A DNA stretch of 24,152 nucleotides from Veillonella sp. (lineage in GTDB: Bacteria; Bacillota; Negativicutes; Veillonellales; Veillonellaceae), in contig NZ_SVCB01000086.1 of assembly GCF_015058545.1 (NCBI RefSeq), forward strand, positions 1-24,152. The letters are read 5' to 3'. A program made the translations under genes and the position numbers. Shown piece after piece: positions 1-7,215 of the stretch. Positions within the stretch are counted from its first letter, which is position 1, and each line of letters opens with the position of its first letter. The notes below the pieces were generated by a model, which did not search any database, had not been told where the DNA came from, and was given only the letters and a program-made list of their open reading frames with translations.

Positions 1-20
1 TACCATGCCCCTTCTTCTCC

Positions 21-94
21 TGATCCAGAAGGGATTCGAACCCCCGACACACGGCTCCGGAAACCGTTGCTCTATCCAACTGAGCTACTGGACC
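21..94 (-). tRNA. tRNA-Arg (anticodon CCG)
   Basis: The minus strand folds into a complete 74-nt cloverleaf. The 7-bp acceptor stem is GGTCCAG with CTGGATC (one G-U pair), the D stem is GCTC/GAGC, and the anticodon stem is ACGGT/GCCGT around loop TTCCGGA, which gives anticodon CCG. The T arm carries TTCGAAT and the discriminator base is A. The 3' CCA is not encoded (GGA follows), unlike the two neighbouring tRNAs, so it must be added after transcription. It has its own promoter. Confidence 0.95.
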
Positions 95-145
95 ATATTA
101 AATTCTGAGCAATAAATAGAGTCTCTCTAAAAATCACTGTATACT

Positions 146-175
146 ATTATACACCAAACTTTGTAAAAAAATCAA
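146..175 (-). promoter_or_regulatory. Promoter of the tRNA-Arg gene
   Basis: On the minus strand TTGATT (170-175) is followed after 18 bases by a perfect TATAAT (146-151). It lies about 50 bases upstream of the tRNA-Arg 5' end, with no gene in between. Confidence 0.65.
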
Positions 176-232
176 TTCTCTTCAATAAGTTCTTTACGCA
201 GTTTACCTAATCAAGGTCAGCTCCTAAACAAT

Positions 233-259
233 AAAAAATCCGCAGTCATCAGACTGCGG
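233..259 (-). terminator. Intrinsic terminator of the tRNA-Pro/tRNA-Gly unit
   Basis: A perfect 8-bp stem (CCGCAGTC/GACTGCGG, 240-247 with 252-259) with a 4-nt loop is followed on the minus strand by A and six T. It sits about 17 bases past the 3' end of tRNA-Gly and separates that unit from tRNA-Arg. Confidence 0.85.
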
Positions 260-275
260 TAATGTTTATAATAAG

Positions 276-349
276 TGGAGCGAGTGAAGGGAATCGAACC
301 CTCGCGACCAGCTTGGAAGGCTGGGGCTCTACCATTGAGCTACACCCGC
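276..349 (-). tRNA. tRNA-Gly (anticodon TCC), CCA encoded
   Basis: The minus strand gives a 71-nt cloverleaf plus an encoded CCA. The acceptor stem is GCGGGTG with CACTCGC. The anticodon stem CCAGC/GCTGG encloses loop CTTCCAA, giving TCC, and the T loop is TTCGATTC-like. It lies 9 bases downstream of tRNA-Pro and is very likely cotranscribed with it. Confidence 0.96.
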
Positions 350-358
350 ATAAAAAAA

Positions 359-435
359 TGGTCGGGGCAGCAGGATTCGAACCTGCGACCCCCTGGTCCC
401 AAGCCAGGTGCGCTACCAAACTGCGCTATACCCCG
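359..435 (-). tRNA. tRNA-Pro (anticodon TGG), CCA encoded
   Basis: The 77-nt minus-strand cloverleaf includes the encoded CCA. The acceptor stem begins CGGGG, the usual proline start, and pairs with the CCCCG end. The anticodon stem CCTGG/CCAGG encloses CTTGGGA, giving TGG, and the T loop contains TTCGAAT. It is the first gene of a two-tRNA unit with tRNA-Gly. Confidence 0.96.
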
Positions 436-495
436 ATATAAAGAATACTATTCTTTTCGCTGTTGTTTACTAGCTTCGTTCTCAACAACAAAGCC

Positions 496-524
496 ATTGT
501 ATCATACCACGCAAATGTGCGCAA
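496..524 (-). promoter_or_regulatory. Probable promoter of the tRNA-Pro/tRNA-Gly unit
   Basis: On the minus strand TTGCGC (519-524) is spaced 17 bases from TACAAT (496-501), about 60 bases upstream of tRNA-Pro. The -35 is only partly consensus. The AT-rich stretch just upstream (530-580) could act as an UP element; that is inference. Confidence 0.5.
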
Positions 525-629
525 GTACTTTTTTATAATTTTTTTACAATTTTTGCAAAAAACTTTACAACATCAAAAATCATAAAGAATCGTTAGTATT
601 CTTCATATAATATGCCGATTATCTTAACG

Positions 630-1841
630 TTATATTTTATCCTTAAGCCACCCTTGGGTAAGCATTCCCATCCCCATAGCCAAGGCTATCGGGAAGAATA
701 ATTCCACTGAAAACCGCGATAATTCGAGCATAAACACTGCTGAGGTAAGCGGCATTTTTTGTGCTAAACCGAGGAATACAACAGCGCCTAAAAACGCACT
801 AAGCCCGACAGAAATAGGGCCAATGGCGAAGTTCCACGCAATGGCAACAACCAGCGCCAAAGTACTCCCAAGCATCATGGATGGTGTGATTTTGCCGCCA
901 TAAGCACCAACGCCCATAGCAAGTAAAACGGCGGCCCATTTAGCTGCAAAGAGGCCCAAGCCGTATTCCCAAGGCACTAAATGAGCAAAGGTGAGCTGGT
1001 TTCCCGGTTTGCCGTTCCCCAAGATGGCCGGAAAGTAGACCGACATAAGGCCTACGAGACCAAAGGCAATCACGGAGAACAGAATCATCTTAGGGTTTGT
1101 CCGATCGAGTTTAGGCAGTTTAGCCTGCGATTTATCAAAAAAGACAACGGCCACGCCGATAATAATGCCAATCAGCACAGCGAATTCGGCAAAATTACCT
1201 ATCATAACAGGCTGCGGCATATCGTACTGAACCGTATCTCCAAGGCCCAAACGGACCACAAAGGTGGCGATACCGCAAGCAATAAAAGCGGAACTCAAAG
1301 CTCTCACGTTCCATGTTAATAGCAATGTTTCCAATACGAAAATGGTAGCCGACACCGGCGAGTTGTACACGGCCGCCAAACCGGCACCGGAGGCGCAAGC
1401 AATGAGGAGCGACCGATTTTCATTTGTCAGTTTTACATAGCGCATCACCCAGGTGATAAGCGCGGAGGTTGCTTCGCGCGGTGCCACTTCTCGACCGAGC
1501 GGTGAACCCATAGCTACGGTTACAATTTGCAGCGTAGAGTGAAGCAATGTTGTTACCGGTGGCATTTCTTTTGTCACGTCTTTAACTTCAACTAATTTAC
1601 CGCCATAACGATGAATCAGTACCCAGCCGATACCACCGACCAGACCGCACGCCAACAGCGCCCACACACGGCGTTCCCCGCTCGCCTGCGCCACACCGAC
1701 ACCAAAGCTTAAATGCTCGGCCGCACTGTAGCCGAATGTGAAATGCTGAATCACATGTAATAAATTAGTAAATACTATGCCTACGATGCCGGCAAAAATA
1801 CCAACCAACACAACCAGACCAAATACTTTACGCTCTAACAT
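630..1841 (-). CDS. CLC-family anion channel/transporter
   Basis: This 403-residue integral membrane protein has about ten to twelve hydrophobic segments over its whole length. The CLC signature region reads GSPLGREVAPREATSA (about residues 112-127): the GRE carrying the gating glutamate is present, but the usual GREGP is GREVAP here. The C-terminal half has GAYGGKITPSMMLGS, matching the second anion-pore loop. There are no C-terminal CBS domains. The family conducts chloride, or exchanges it with protons; some bacterial branches export fluoride, and nothing here decides which. The start is set by TAGGAG about 7 bases upstream. It is a single gene with its own extended -10 promoter, separate from the menaquinone cluster. 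No fluoride riboswitch is visible in the leader. Confidence 0.88.
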   Translation of the reverse strand: MLERKVFGLVVLVGIFAGIVGIVFTNLLHVIQHFTFGYSAAEHLSFGVGVAQASGERRVWALLACGLVGGIGWVLIHRYGGKLVEVKDVTKEMPPVTTLLHSTLQIVTVAMGSPLGREVAPREATSALITWVMRYVKLTNENRSLLIACASGAGLAAVYNSPVSATIFVLETLLLTWNVRALSSAFIACGIATFVVRLGLGDTVQYDMPQPVMIGNFAEFAVLIGIIIGVAVVFFDKSQAKLPKLDRTNPKMILFSVIAFGLVGLMSVYFPAILGNGKPGNQLTFAHLVPWEYGLGLFAAKWAAVLLAMGVGAYGGKITPSMMLGSTLALVVAIAWNFAIGPISVGLSAFLGAVVFLGLAQKMPLTSAVFMLELSRFSVELFFPIALAMGMGMLTQGWLKDKI

Positions 1842-1898
1842 ACCAAACTCCTACACCTGTATTACTTCGTTGACCTAAAATCTAAGAATTACATTCCT

Positions 1899-1907
1899 AT
1901 TATAACA
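1899..1907 (-). promoter_or_regulatory. Extended -10 promoter of the CLC gene
   Basis: The minus strand reads TGTTATAAT: a perfect TATAAT (1899-1904) preceded by the TG of an extended -10. No good -35 hexamer is present at 16-18 bases, which is typical of extended -10 promoters. It lies about 58 bases before the start codon. Confidence 0.55.
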
Positions 1908-1929
1908 CCTAAAATCCCATTTCCCATTT

Positions 1930-1990
1930 GTTGTACAACTTATTTACATCCTGCACAAGTTTTTACAATCCAATACATTTTAAAAACCTG
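1930..1990. repeat. Palindrome and inverted repeat between thioesterase and CLC genes
   Basis: GTTGTACAAC (1930-1939) is a perfect 10-bp palindrome centred about 33 bases upstream of the CLC -10, where an operator could sit. Next to it, 1956-1965 and 1981-1990 form a 10-bp AT-rich inverted repeat with one G-U pair. It has no U tract after it, so it is a poor terminator candidate for the upstream thioesterase gene. No function is established. Confidence 0.4.
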
Positions 1991-2002
1991 TCACAACATA
2001 AG

Positions 2003-2383
2003 TTATTTACGCGGTGGCATTTCAATCAACGCATTCACCACTGTCACCTGCGAAATATGCTCGCCCGCTTCATTGGTCACTTTAATTTCCCACACATGGC
2101 TTCGCTTACCACCATGCAACAAGGTTCCCTGTGCCAACAACTTCCCCTGTGGTTTCGTTGCTTTTAAGTGATGAGCTGTAATCGTCTGGCCCACACCCAC
2201 ATAAGCACCTTTGCCCATGAGATTGCTGGCCATCCCCGCAATGGCTTCGCAATATGCCAAGGTAGCACCGCCATTCAAGTACCCAAACGGTTGCGCATGA
2301 AATTCCGTCATGGTCATGGCGCTTTCAAAACCCGTTTCCGTTAAATTCACATGGTCAATGTTAAGCTGATCAACGAGTGTCAT
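2003..2383 (-). CDS. menI: Hotdog-fold thioesterase, probable 1,4-dihydroxy-2-naphthoyl-CoA hydrolase
   Basis: This 126-residue protein is of the PaaI/YdiI single-domain hotdog type. The motif HAQPFGYLNGGATLAYCE (about 29-46) matches the family pattern H-x-Q-P-x-G-x-x-H-G-G with the catalytic glutamate at E46. Here the histidine of HGG is asparagine (N37). The family releases DHNA from DHNA-CoA, the step after MenB. Placement as the last gene behind menC makes that role likely, although PaaI-like thioesterases of other specificity look similar. The ATG is preceded by AAGGAGG at about 7 bases, and an 8-bp tandem repeat runs directly into this ribosome binding site. The gene is 119 bases from menC and probably in the same operon. 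Confidence 0.78.
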   Translation of the reverse strand: MTLVDQLNIDHVNLTETGFESAMTMTEFHAQPFGYLNGGATLAYCEAIAGMASNLMGKGAYVGVGQTITAHHLKATKPQGKLLAQGTLLHGGKRSHVWEIKVTNEAGEHISQVTVVNALIEMPPRK

Positions 2384-2394
2384 TAGTATCCTCC

Positions 2395-2458
2395 TTCTTA
2401 CATTCTTACATTCTTACATTCTTACTTTCTTACATTCTTACTCTCTTACTAGATTACT
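2395..2458 (-). repeat. 8-bp tandem repeat abutting the thioesterase ribosome binding site
   Basis: Eight consecutive 8-bp units occupy this stretch. Read on the plus strand they are TTCTTACA three times, then TTCTTACT, TTCTTACA, TTCTTACT, CTCTTACT and a degenerate AGATTACT. On the transcribed strand the unit is TGTAAGAA. The cleanest copies are next to the gene and run into AAGGAGG at 2391-2397. A change in copy number would shift spacing in the untranslated leader by 8 bases per unit. Confidence 0.9.
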
Positions 2459-2502
2459 GACTATCATTCCACGTATATCTATCGTCGCCATCAGTTCAAA
2501 GC

Positions 2503-3750
2503 TTATTCAAAAACAAATTTAGCCACCGTATATTCGTTCAGCACCGATTCGTCAATATCCGTTCCGAGACCGGCCTTAAAATCTACCGCCAATTTTCCTT
2601 GTGAAAACTCAATGGGTGTGGTAATGATGTCTTTTTCAAAATAGCGACTCATATCCGACAAATCGCCGGCCATCCACGTATCTGCCATGGTGGCCAATTG
2701 AACATGCATGTATTTTGAAACACCGCTTTCCACCATGCTGCCAATCCAAAAGCCGATATTATGAGCACGGCAATAGTCAAGGCAACGTACCGTTTCCCGA
2801 AGGCCGCCCAAACGCCCGACCTTAATATTTAACACATCGAGCCAACCGGTTGCGTGCATCGCTTTCAACTCCGCTAACGACTGCACACTTTCGTCAAAAC
2901 AGAGTGGCGTCTTAATCGCCTGTCGCAGTTCTTGAGGCAGCGAACGATAAACTTCGGCACTTTTATAGCTTCCTGCTGTATCCTTCACCCCAAAGGGCTC
3001 TTCTAAGGAGCGCAAGTTATACGCATTGAGCGCTATGATTTCATCCGCCTGCTCTATGGCAAAACTGCAGTTTGCATCGCCGGCGAGGATTATATCAGGA
3101 TACATTGCCCTCACAGCCGCTACCCGCTCCACCGCATCACCGGGCTTCAATTTTAACTTAATACGCTTACAACCTTTCCCCACATGGGCATCCACGGCCT
3201 TCAAGAGATTGGGATTCGGCATATCACCCAACACTACACCGGATTCAATGGCTTTATGTTTTTTACCGGATACTAAAATACCGATAGCCGAAAGCCCTTG
3301 TTCGCCGTAATAGGCATGGAGCAAGGCGTTTTCAAGACCGGCCCACGCCATAGGATAGTGACTTCGCAAAGTATCAGCCAAAGGTTCATCCGCCGGCGCA
3401 GCTGCGTAATCTACATTTTTCGCCGTCATAGCCAATGTATCTAACGCTGTATTCGGCATATCACGAATTAAATCATACATGACCCACGGTCCGGTCAACG
3501 TTTTTCCTACAAAAAACGGCAGCCACGTCGTCAATAGTATGTCTTTACTCTTGGTCAACGTTTCTGCCGTATAAAAAGGCTCCGTAAACGCCACCACTTC
3601 GCCATAGCCGGTATAGCCTGACGATGTGGTGACCCCTACGATGAGACTTTCTCTATGGGATAAGGTGCCTTGGGACGTACGAAAGGTAAAGCGCATCGGT
3701 AAACCAATGTGCCATAAGGTGATTTTTGAGATTGTCATCTGATGAGTCAT
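2503..3750 (-). CDS. menC: o-Succinylbenzoate synthase
   Basis: MenC belongs to the enolase superfamily and dehydrates SHCHC to o-succinylbenzoate in menaquinone synthesis. The expected residues are visible: the lysine pair in RIKLKLKPGD (K198 and K200), metal ligands D225 (AGDAN), E250 (SLEEPF) and D286 (CFDES), and the second catalytic lysine K310 in NIKVGRLGGL. At 415 residues it is longer than the usual 320-375. The extra length appears to be around residues 95-130, between the capping domain and the barrel. The ATG at 3750 has GCGAGGGA upstream; the internal ATG four codons later has no ribosome binding site. The family is promiscuous and includes N-acylamino acid racemases, but the men context makes OSB synthase the best call. 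Confidence 0.9.
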   Translation of the reverse strand: MTHQMTISKITLWHIGLPMRFTFRTSQGTLSHRESLIVGVTTSSGYTGYGEVVAFTEPFYTAETLTKSKDILLTTWLPFFVGKTLTGPWVMYDLIRDMPNTALDTLAMTAKNVDYAAAPADEPLADTLRSHYPMAWAGLENALLHAYYGEQGLSAIGILVSGKKHKAIESGVVLGDMPNPNLLKAVDAHVGKGCKRIKLKLKPGDAVERVAAVRAMYPDIILAGDANCSFAIEQADEIIALNAYNLRSLEEPFGVKDTAGSYKSAEVYRSLPQELRQAIKTPLCFDESVQSLAELKAMHATGWLDVLNIKVGRLGGLRETVRCLDYCRAHNIGFWIGSMVESGVSKYMHVQLATMADTWMAGDLSDMSRYFEKDIITTPIEFSQGKLAVDFKAGLGTDIDESVLNEYTVAKFVFE

Positions 3751-3786
3751 CGTTCGTCCCTCGCCTTAATCATAATTACAATTATT

Positions 3787-3861
3787 GACGCCACATAGCA
3801 GTCTTGCCCATGTTGGCGTCTCTCCGACATAGCGATTACCTTCACAGCAAGCCGCTACGCC
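3787..3861 (-). promoter_or_regulatory. Structured intercistronic RNA between menE and menC
   Basis: The 124-base gap between menE and menC can form two mutually exclusive folds on the transcribed strand. One is a hairpin of GACGCCA(A)CAT with ATGTGGCGTC (3787-3820): 10 bp with one bulged A. The other pairs the upstream GGCG and TAGCG (3853-3861) with CGCTA (3830-3834) and the same CGCC used in the first hairpin. No U tract follows, so it does not look like a terminator. It may be an mRNA-processing or stability element, or the remains of an intergenic repeat. The pairing is seen; the function is inference. Confidence 0.45.
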
Positions 3862-3874
3862 GAGTATTTTTATT

Positions 3875-5326
3875 TTACATATCCGCCGCTTCATCAATGA
3901 GCGTGCGACGCATAATTTTGCCGGAATTGTTGCGCGGCAATTTAGCCAAGCGGCAAATGGCCTTTGGCTGTTTGTAGCGACCCAAGTTTTCACTCAAGTG
4001 CTCTTTAACCGCTTTTACACTGGCTTCGCCGGCATAGTAGAGAATCGGTACCTGTCCCCACCGTTCATCGGCTTTAGGGACTACGGCGCATTCCGTCACG
4101 CCCGGCAAGCGATAGAGGCAATCTTCCAGTTCTTTAGGATAAATATTTTCACCGCCGGAGATAATAATATCCTGGCGACGATTCACAATATATAAATAGC
4201 CGTCTTCATCCAAGTAGCCCATGTCGTCCGTATTGAAAAAGCCAACAATCGGCGGCTTACCGAGGTAGCCGGTCATGAGCATGGGCGACTGCAGCCAAAT
4301 TTCCCCGATACCTGTTTCATCAGGATTGCGTACTTCAATAACAACACCCGGTAATGGTTTGCCCACAGCCTGGCGTTTATCCGGATGAGCCAATACATTC
4401 ACCGTCGCACTTTGAGCAAAGGTTTCCGTCATGCCGTAGGTCTTAAAAATCGGCATGGCTTTGGCCAAACAGGTTTCTACCAAGGCATCGGGAATAAACT
4501 CACCGCCCAGGAGCACTACGCGTAGCTTATGCGTATCAATACGGTCCACGATGCGTTGTAAAACGGTAGGCACCAAGGATACCATGGTGAGTTGGCCCGA
4601 GGTGATACCCTCGATGACTTTTGTTTCGTCAAAGGAGGATAAAATCGTAGCCGCCGTGCCGTTATACAAGGTTCGCAAAATAATGGACAAACCGGATACA
4701 TGGAACATAGGCAAGACCGTAAGCCAATTGTCCGTCGGCTCTACGCCCAGCACTTTAGCCGAGGCTTTTACATGGGCTTCAATCTGCCCCCAACGAAGGG
4801 GCACCGATTTTACGGAGCCCGTGGTAGCGCTGGTATTCATAATAGCCGCTATAGCCTGATCCATTAACGGCGGCACTAAAAGGCCTTCAAAACATTGCAC
4901 AAGTCTTGTGCGAGATGTTTCATCCATAGGCGGCAAGGCACCCCATGTACGCCAGGCCACTTCATCCACTGCACTGTGATGAGGCCGGCAAAAACGGCCG
5001 TTACAGGTCGCTTCCACCCGCTCCTGCACCGTCGGGGAGGCAAAGATTAAGTGCACCTTTAAATCGAGGGCTTGCTGTTCCTGCTCCTGTACGGTGAGGT
5101 GCGGATTGACTAAAAATACTTCTTTCCCTAAGGACCATAACGCGAAGAGCATTACCGCCATGTCAACGGAGTTTTCACTACAAAGACCGATGCGGTTCTC
5201 ACCGCGCACTACGGCCGACAAAAAGCCGGCCTGCAGTACGGTGCGCTCATATATAGTTTTATAAGTATAGCCATCAAGAAAGGGCTGATTGGGAGTTGCT
5301 TGCGCCCGCTCTCGTAACCATCGCAT
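3875..5326 (-). CDS. menE: o-Succinylbenzoate-CoA ligase
   Basis: MenE is an adenylate-forming acyl-CoA ligase that activates o-succinylbenzoate to OSB-CoA. At 483 residues it has the normal length. Visible motifs are the phosphate loop NTSATTGSVKSVPL (164-177; the common TSGTTG is TSATTG here), the A5 motif TYGMTET at about 300, GYLDEDGYLYI and RRQDIIISGGENIYP at the hinge, and the C-terminal lysine in NNSGKIMRR (K470). The ATG is preceded by TAGGAGG at about 11 bases. It follows menB after 18 bases and precedes menC after a 124-base structured gap. The fatty-acyl CoA ligase family is broad; neighbours fix the substrate. Confidence 0.93.
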   Translation of the reverse strand: MRWLRERAQATPNQPFLDGYTYKTIYERTVLQAGFLSAVVRGENRIGLCSENSVDMAVMLFALWSLGKEVFLVNPHLTVQEQEQQALDLKVHLIFASPTVQERVEATCNGRFCRPHHSAVDEVAWRTWGALPPMDETSRTRLVQCFEGLLVPPLMDQAIAAIMNTSATTGSVKSVPLRWGQIEAHVKASAKVLGVEPTDNWLTVLPMFHVSGLSIILRTLYNGTAATILSSFDETKVIEGITSGQLTMVSLVPTVLQRIVDRIDTHKLRVVLLGGEFIPDALVETCLAKAMPIFKTYGMTETFAQSATVNVLAHPDKRQAVGKPLPGVVIEVRNPDETGIGEIWLQSPMLMTGYLGKPPIVGFFNTDDMGYLDEDGYLYIVNRRQDIIISGGENIYPKELEDCLYRLPGVTECAVVPKADERWGQVPILYYAGEASVKAVKEHLSENLGRYKQPKAICRLAKLPRNNSGKIMRRTLIDEAADM

Positions 5327-5344
5327 AATTAAAACGTCCTCCTA

Positions 5345-6187
5345 TCAAGGGAATTTAGGGAATTGTTTGAAATTAGGTTTACGTTTTTCTTTGAACGCGT
5401 CGCGACCTTCTTTCGCTTCGTCGGTGGTGTAGAACATAAGCGTTGCGTCGCCGCCGAATTGTTGTAAACCGGCAAGACCGTCAGTGTCGGCGTTGAAGGA
5501 AGCTTTTAAGAAACGAAGAGCCATTGGGGATAATTGAAGGATTTCTTCACACCATTTAACGGTTTCTTCTTCCAGTTGGTCAAATGGTACCACTGTATTA
5601 ACAAGACCCATGTCGAGGGCTTCCTGCGCCGTGTATTGACGGCACAAGAACCAGATTTCACGGGCTTTTTTATGACCTACCAAACGAGCAAGGTAACCCG
5701 CACCGTAACCGGCATCAAAGGAGCCTACGCGCGGACCGGTCTGGCCGAATTTAGCGTTTTCAGAAGCAATGGACAAGTCACAAACGATGTGAAGCACATG
5801 ACCACCGCCGATAGCATAGCCGTTAACCATGGCGATAACCGGTTTTGGCGTGATGCGGATCAAATGCTGCAAATCAAGGACGTTAAGACGCGGAATACGG
5901 TCTTTCCCGACATAACCACCGTTGCCACGCACGCTCTGGTCACCGCCGGAGCAAAATGCTTCTTTGTTCACATCGCCGCCGTGGTTGGCACCGGTCAAAA
6001 TAATAACGCCTACTTCCGTGTCATCACGGGCAATGGTGAACGCATCGATGAGTTCCACCACTGTTTTAGGACGGAACGCATTGCGGATTTCAGGACGATT
6101 AATGGTGATTTTGGCAATGCCGTTATAAGTTTCATAAATTACATCTTCATAACCGCGATCCAATACTTGCCAATCAAACTTGCTCAT
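5345..6187 (-). CDS. menB: 1,4-Dihydroxy-2-naphthoyl-CoA synthase
   Basis: MenB is a crotonase-fold enzyme that cyclises OSB-CoA to DHNA-CoA. At 280 residues it matches the family closely end to end. Motifs are SGGDQS (80-85, oxyanion/substrate loop), YAIGGGH (124-130), QTGPRVGSFDAG (149-160) and REIWFLCRQY. Position 151 is glycine in QTG. In the family this marks the bicarbonate-dependent type I enzymes as in E. coli, whereas type II enzymes carry aspartate there. AAAAGGAGG lies at a normal distance from the ATG. A small hairpin (6210-6238) sits just upstream of the ribosome binding site in the 110-base gap from menH. Confidence 0.96.
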   Translation of the reverse strand: MSKFDWQVLDRGYEDVIYETYNGIAKITINRPEIRNAFRPKTVVELIDAFTIARDDTEVGVIILTGANHGGDVNKEAFCSGGDQSVRGNGGYVGKDRIPRLNVLDLQHLIRITPKPVIAMVNGYAIGGGHVLHIVCDLSIASENAKFGQTGPRVGSFDAGYGAGYLARLVGHKKAREIWFLCRQYTAQEALDMGLVNTVVPFDQLEEETVKWCEEILQLSPMALRFLKASFNADTDGLAGLQQFGGDATLMFYTTDEAKEGRDAFKEKRKPNFKQFPKFP

Positions 6188-6209
6188 AATAGCCTCCTTT
6201 TTAAAACTC

Positions 6210-6238
6210 TGCCGACCGCATTTCAGTGGCCATCGGCA
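6210..6238 (-). other. Small hairpin upstream of the menB ribosome binding site
   Basis: TGCCGA and TCGGCA form a 6-bp stem with a 17-base loop about 12 bases before the menB Shine-Dalgarno sequence. TTGACT further up in the same gap resembles a -35 but no good -10 follows at proper spacing, so I do not call an internal promoter. The rest of the 110-base gap shows nothing recognisable. Confidence 0.3.
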
Positions 6239-6297
6239 ACTCTAGCTACATTAATATATCTAAAAAGCACATAAAGTCTTGATAGTCAACATCTATA

Positions 6298-7215
6298 TTA
6301 ACTAATATTTTTGTCATTATAGTCTGACAAAAACAGATTTACTATATCATTGAATTCATCGGGCATTTCGGTGTGCACATTGTGGCCTGCGTCAGGTACC
6401 GACACGTGGGCCGAGTTTTCACAAAAACCGAAAATGGTCTTCCCAATATCATCATACTTGGTATCAAGGGCACCCGACACATAGAGGATTTCCATTTCCA
6501 AATCGGCAATTTTATTCCCCACGTACGGCGTCATGCCCTGACCGGTGCCGCGTAAAGTATGGGCGAGCACCTCCGGCGTATTGCTGAGACGACGCTCTTT
6601 AATCGTATGTTGCACCGCCGGCGATAGTTTTTGCTGAGTCGCAAAAATAGGCAGTTTTGACCACATCTCTTCAAACCATTCAATGGAGTGGGTCTCAATT
6701 TTGTGGGCCAACACTTCATCCCGAGCTGCCCGTTCCTGCCGTTCGTTAATGTCCTCAATCCCCGCTGAAGCGGATTCCAATACGAGGAACATGAGCCTAG
6801 CCGGTTCATACATGGCTGCATACTGCAACGCCATGCGCCCGCCCATAGAGTAGCCCATAATACCATACGGTTCTTCACCGACTAACGTGTGAATCAACGT
6901 ATACAAATGGCGCAGCACCGTATCGAATTGATACAACACCGGATTGTGGGAACGATCGGAGACGCCATGCCCCAGGAAATCGACGCAATAGAGTCGAAAT
7001 CCAGGGAGATTCAATTTATCCCACGTATCACCGGCTTCGCCGAAACCGTGGAGACAAATAAGCGGCATCCCTTCACCCCGCAAAGCCACGTGATAGGACA
7101 CGTTGTCGATACTTATATATACATCATCGGCCGCTTCCAACACGGCCGTAATCTCTTCTCGATCACCTTGATCGTACATTGATGTTTCATCAAGACTGTC
7201 AAAGTCATTTTTCAT
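6298..7215 (-). CDS. menH: SHCHC synthase (alpha/beta hydrolase)
   Basis: MenH eliminates pyruvate from SEPHCHC, the MenD product, to give SHCHC. The 305-residue protein has the alpha/beta hydrolase pattern: LHGFGEAGDTW (oxyanion region, about 55-65), nucleophile elbow GYSMGGRM with S123, D251 in SGALDTKYD, and H278 in DAGHNVHTEMP. LESASAGI (147-153) is typical of MenH. A roughly 40-residue acidic N-terminal extension precedes the hydrolase core, longer than the usual 250-270 residues. The start overlaps the menD stop (ATGAAAAATGA, 11 bases) and has only a weak ribosome binding site, so translational coupling to menD is likely. An internal start at the second methionine (M13) cannot be excluded. 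Confidence 0.88.
   Translation of the reverse strand: MKNDFDSLDETSMYDQGDREEITAVLEAADDVYISIDNVSYHVALRGEGMPLICLHGFGEAGDTWDKLNLPGFRLYCVDFLGHGVSDRSHNPVLYQFDTVLRHLYTLIHTLVGEEPYGIMGYSMGGRMALQYAAMYEPARLMFLVLESASAGIEDINERQERAARDEVLAHKIETHSIEWFEEMWSKLPIFATQQKLSPAVQHTIKERRLSNTPEVLAHTLRGTGQGMTPYVGNKIADLEMEILYVSGALDTKYDDIGKTIFGFCENSAHVSVPDAGHNVHTEMPDEFNDIVNLFLSDYNDKNIS

Noticed and set aside
275..538. Plus-strand open frame of 87 codons containing DSNLRPPGPKPGALP
   Set aside because: It is the antisense reading of the tRNA-Gly and tRNA-Pro genes, a well-known spurious product, with no ribosome binding site.
540..629. Terminator downstream of the CLC gene
   Set aside because: Only a 6-bp AT stem (AAGAAT/ATTCTT) with no immediate U tract was found; too weak to call.
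1956..1990. Inverted repeat as terminator of the men operon
   Set aside because: The stem is AT-rich with a 15-base loop and no U run follows on the minus strand.
1842..2002. Fluoride riboswitch upstream of the CLC gene
   Set aside because: None of the conserved riboswitch words could be found in the leader.
2384..2502. The 8-bp repeat as a CRISPR-like array or coding repeat
   Set aside because: Units are contiguous without spacers, far too short for CRISPR, and outside any frame with a start signal.
5534..6274. Long plus-strand open frame (246 codons) opposite menB
   Set aside because: It lies wholly over the strongly conserved menB gene, shows no domain or ribosome binding site, and reflects codon bias of the opposite strand.
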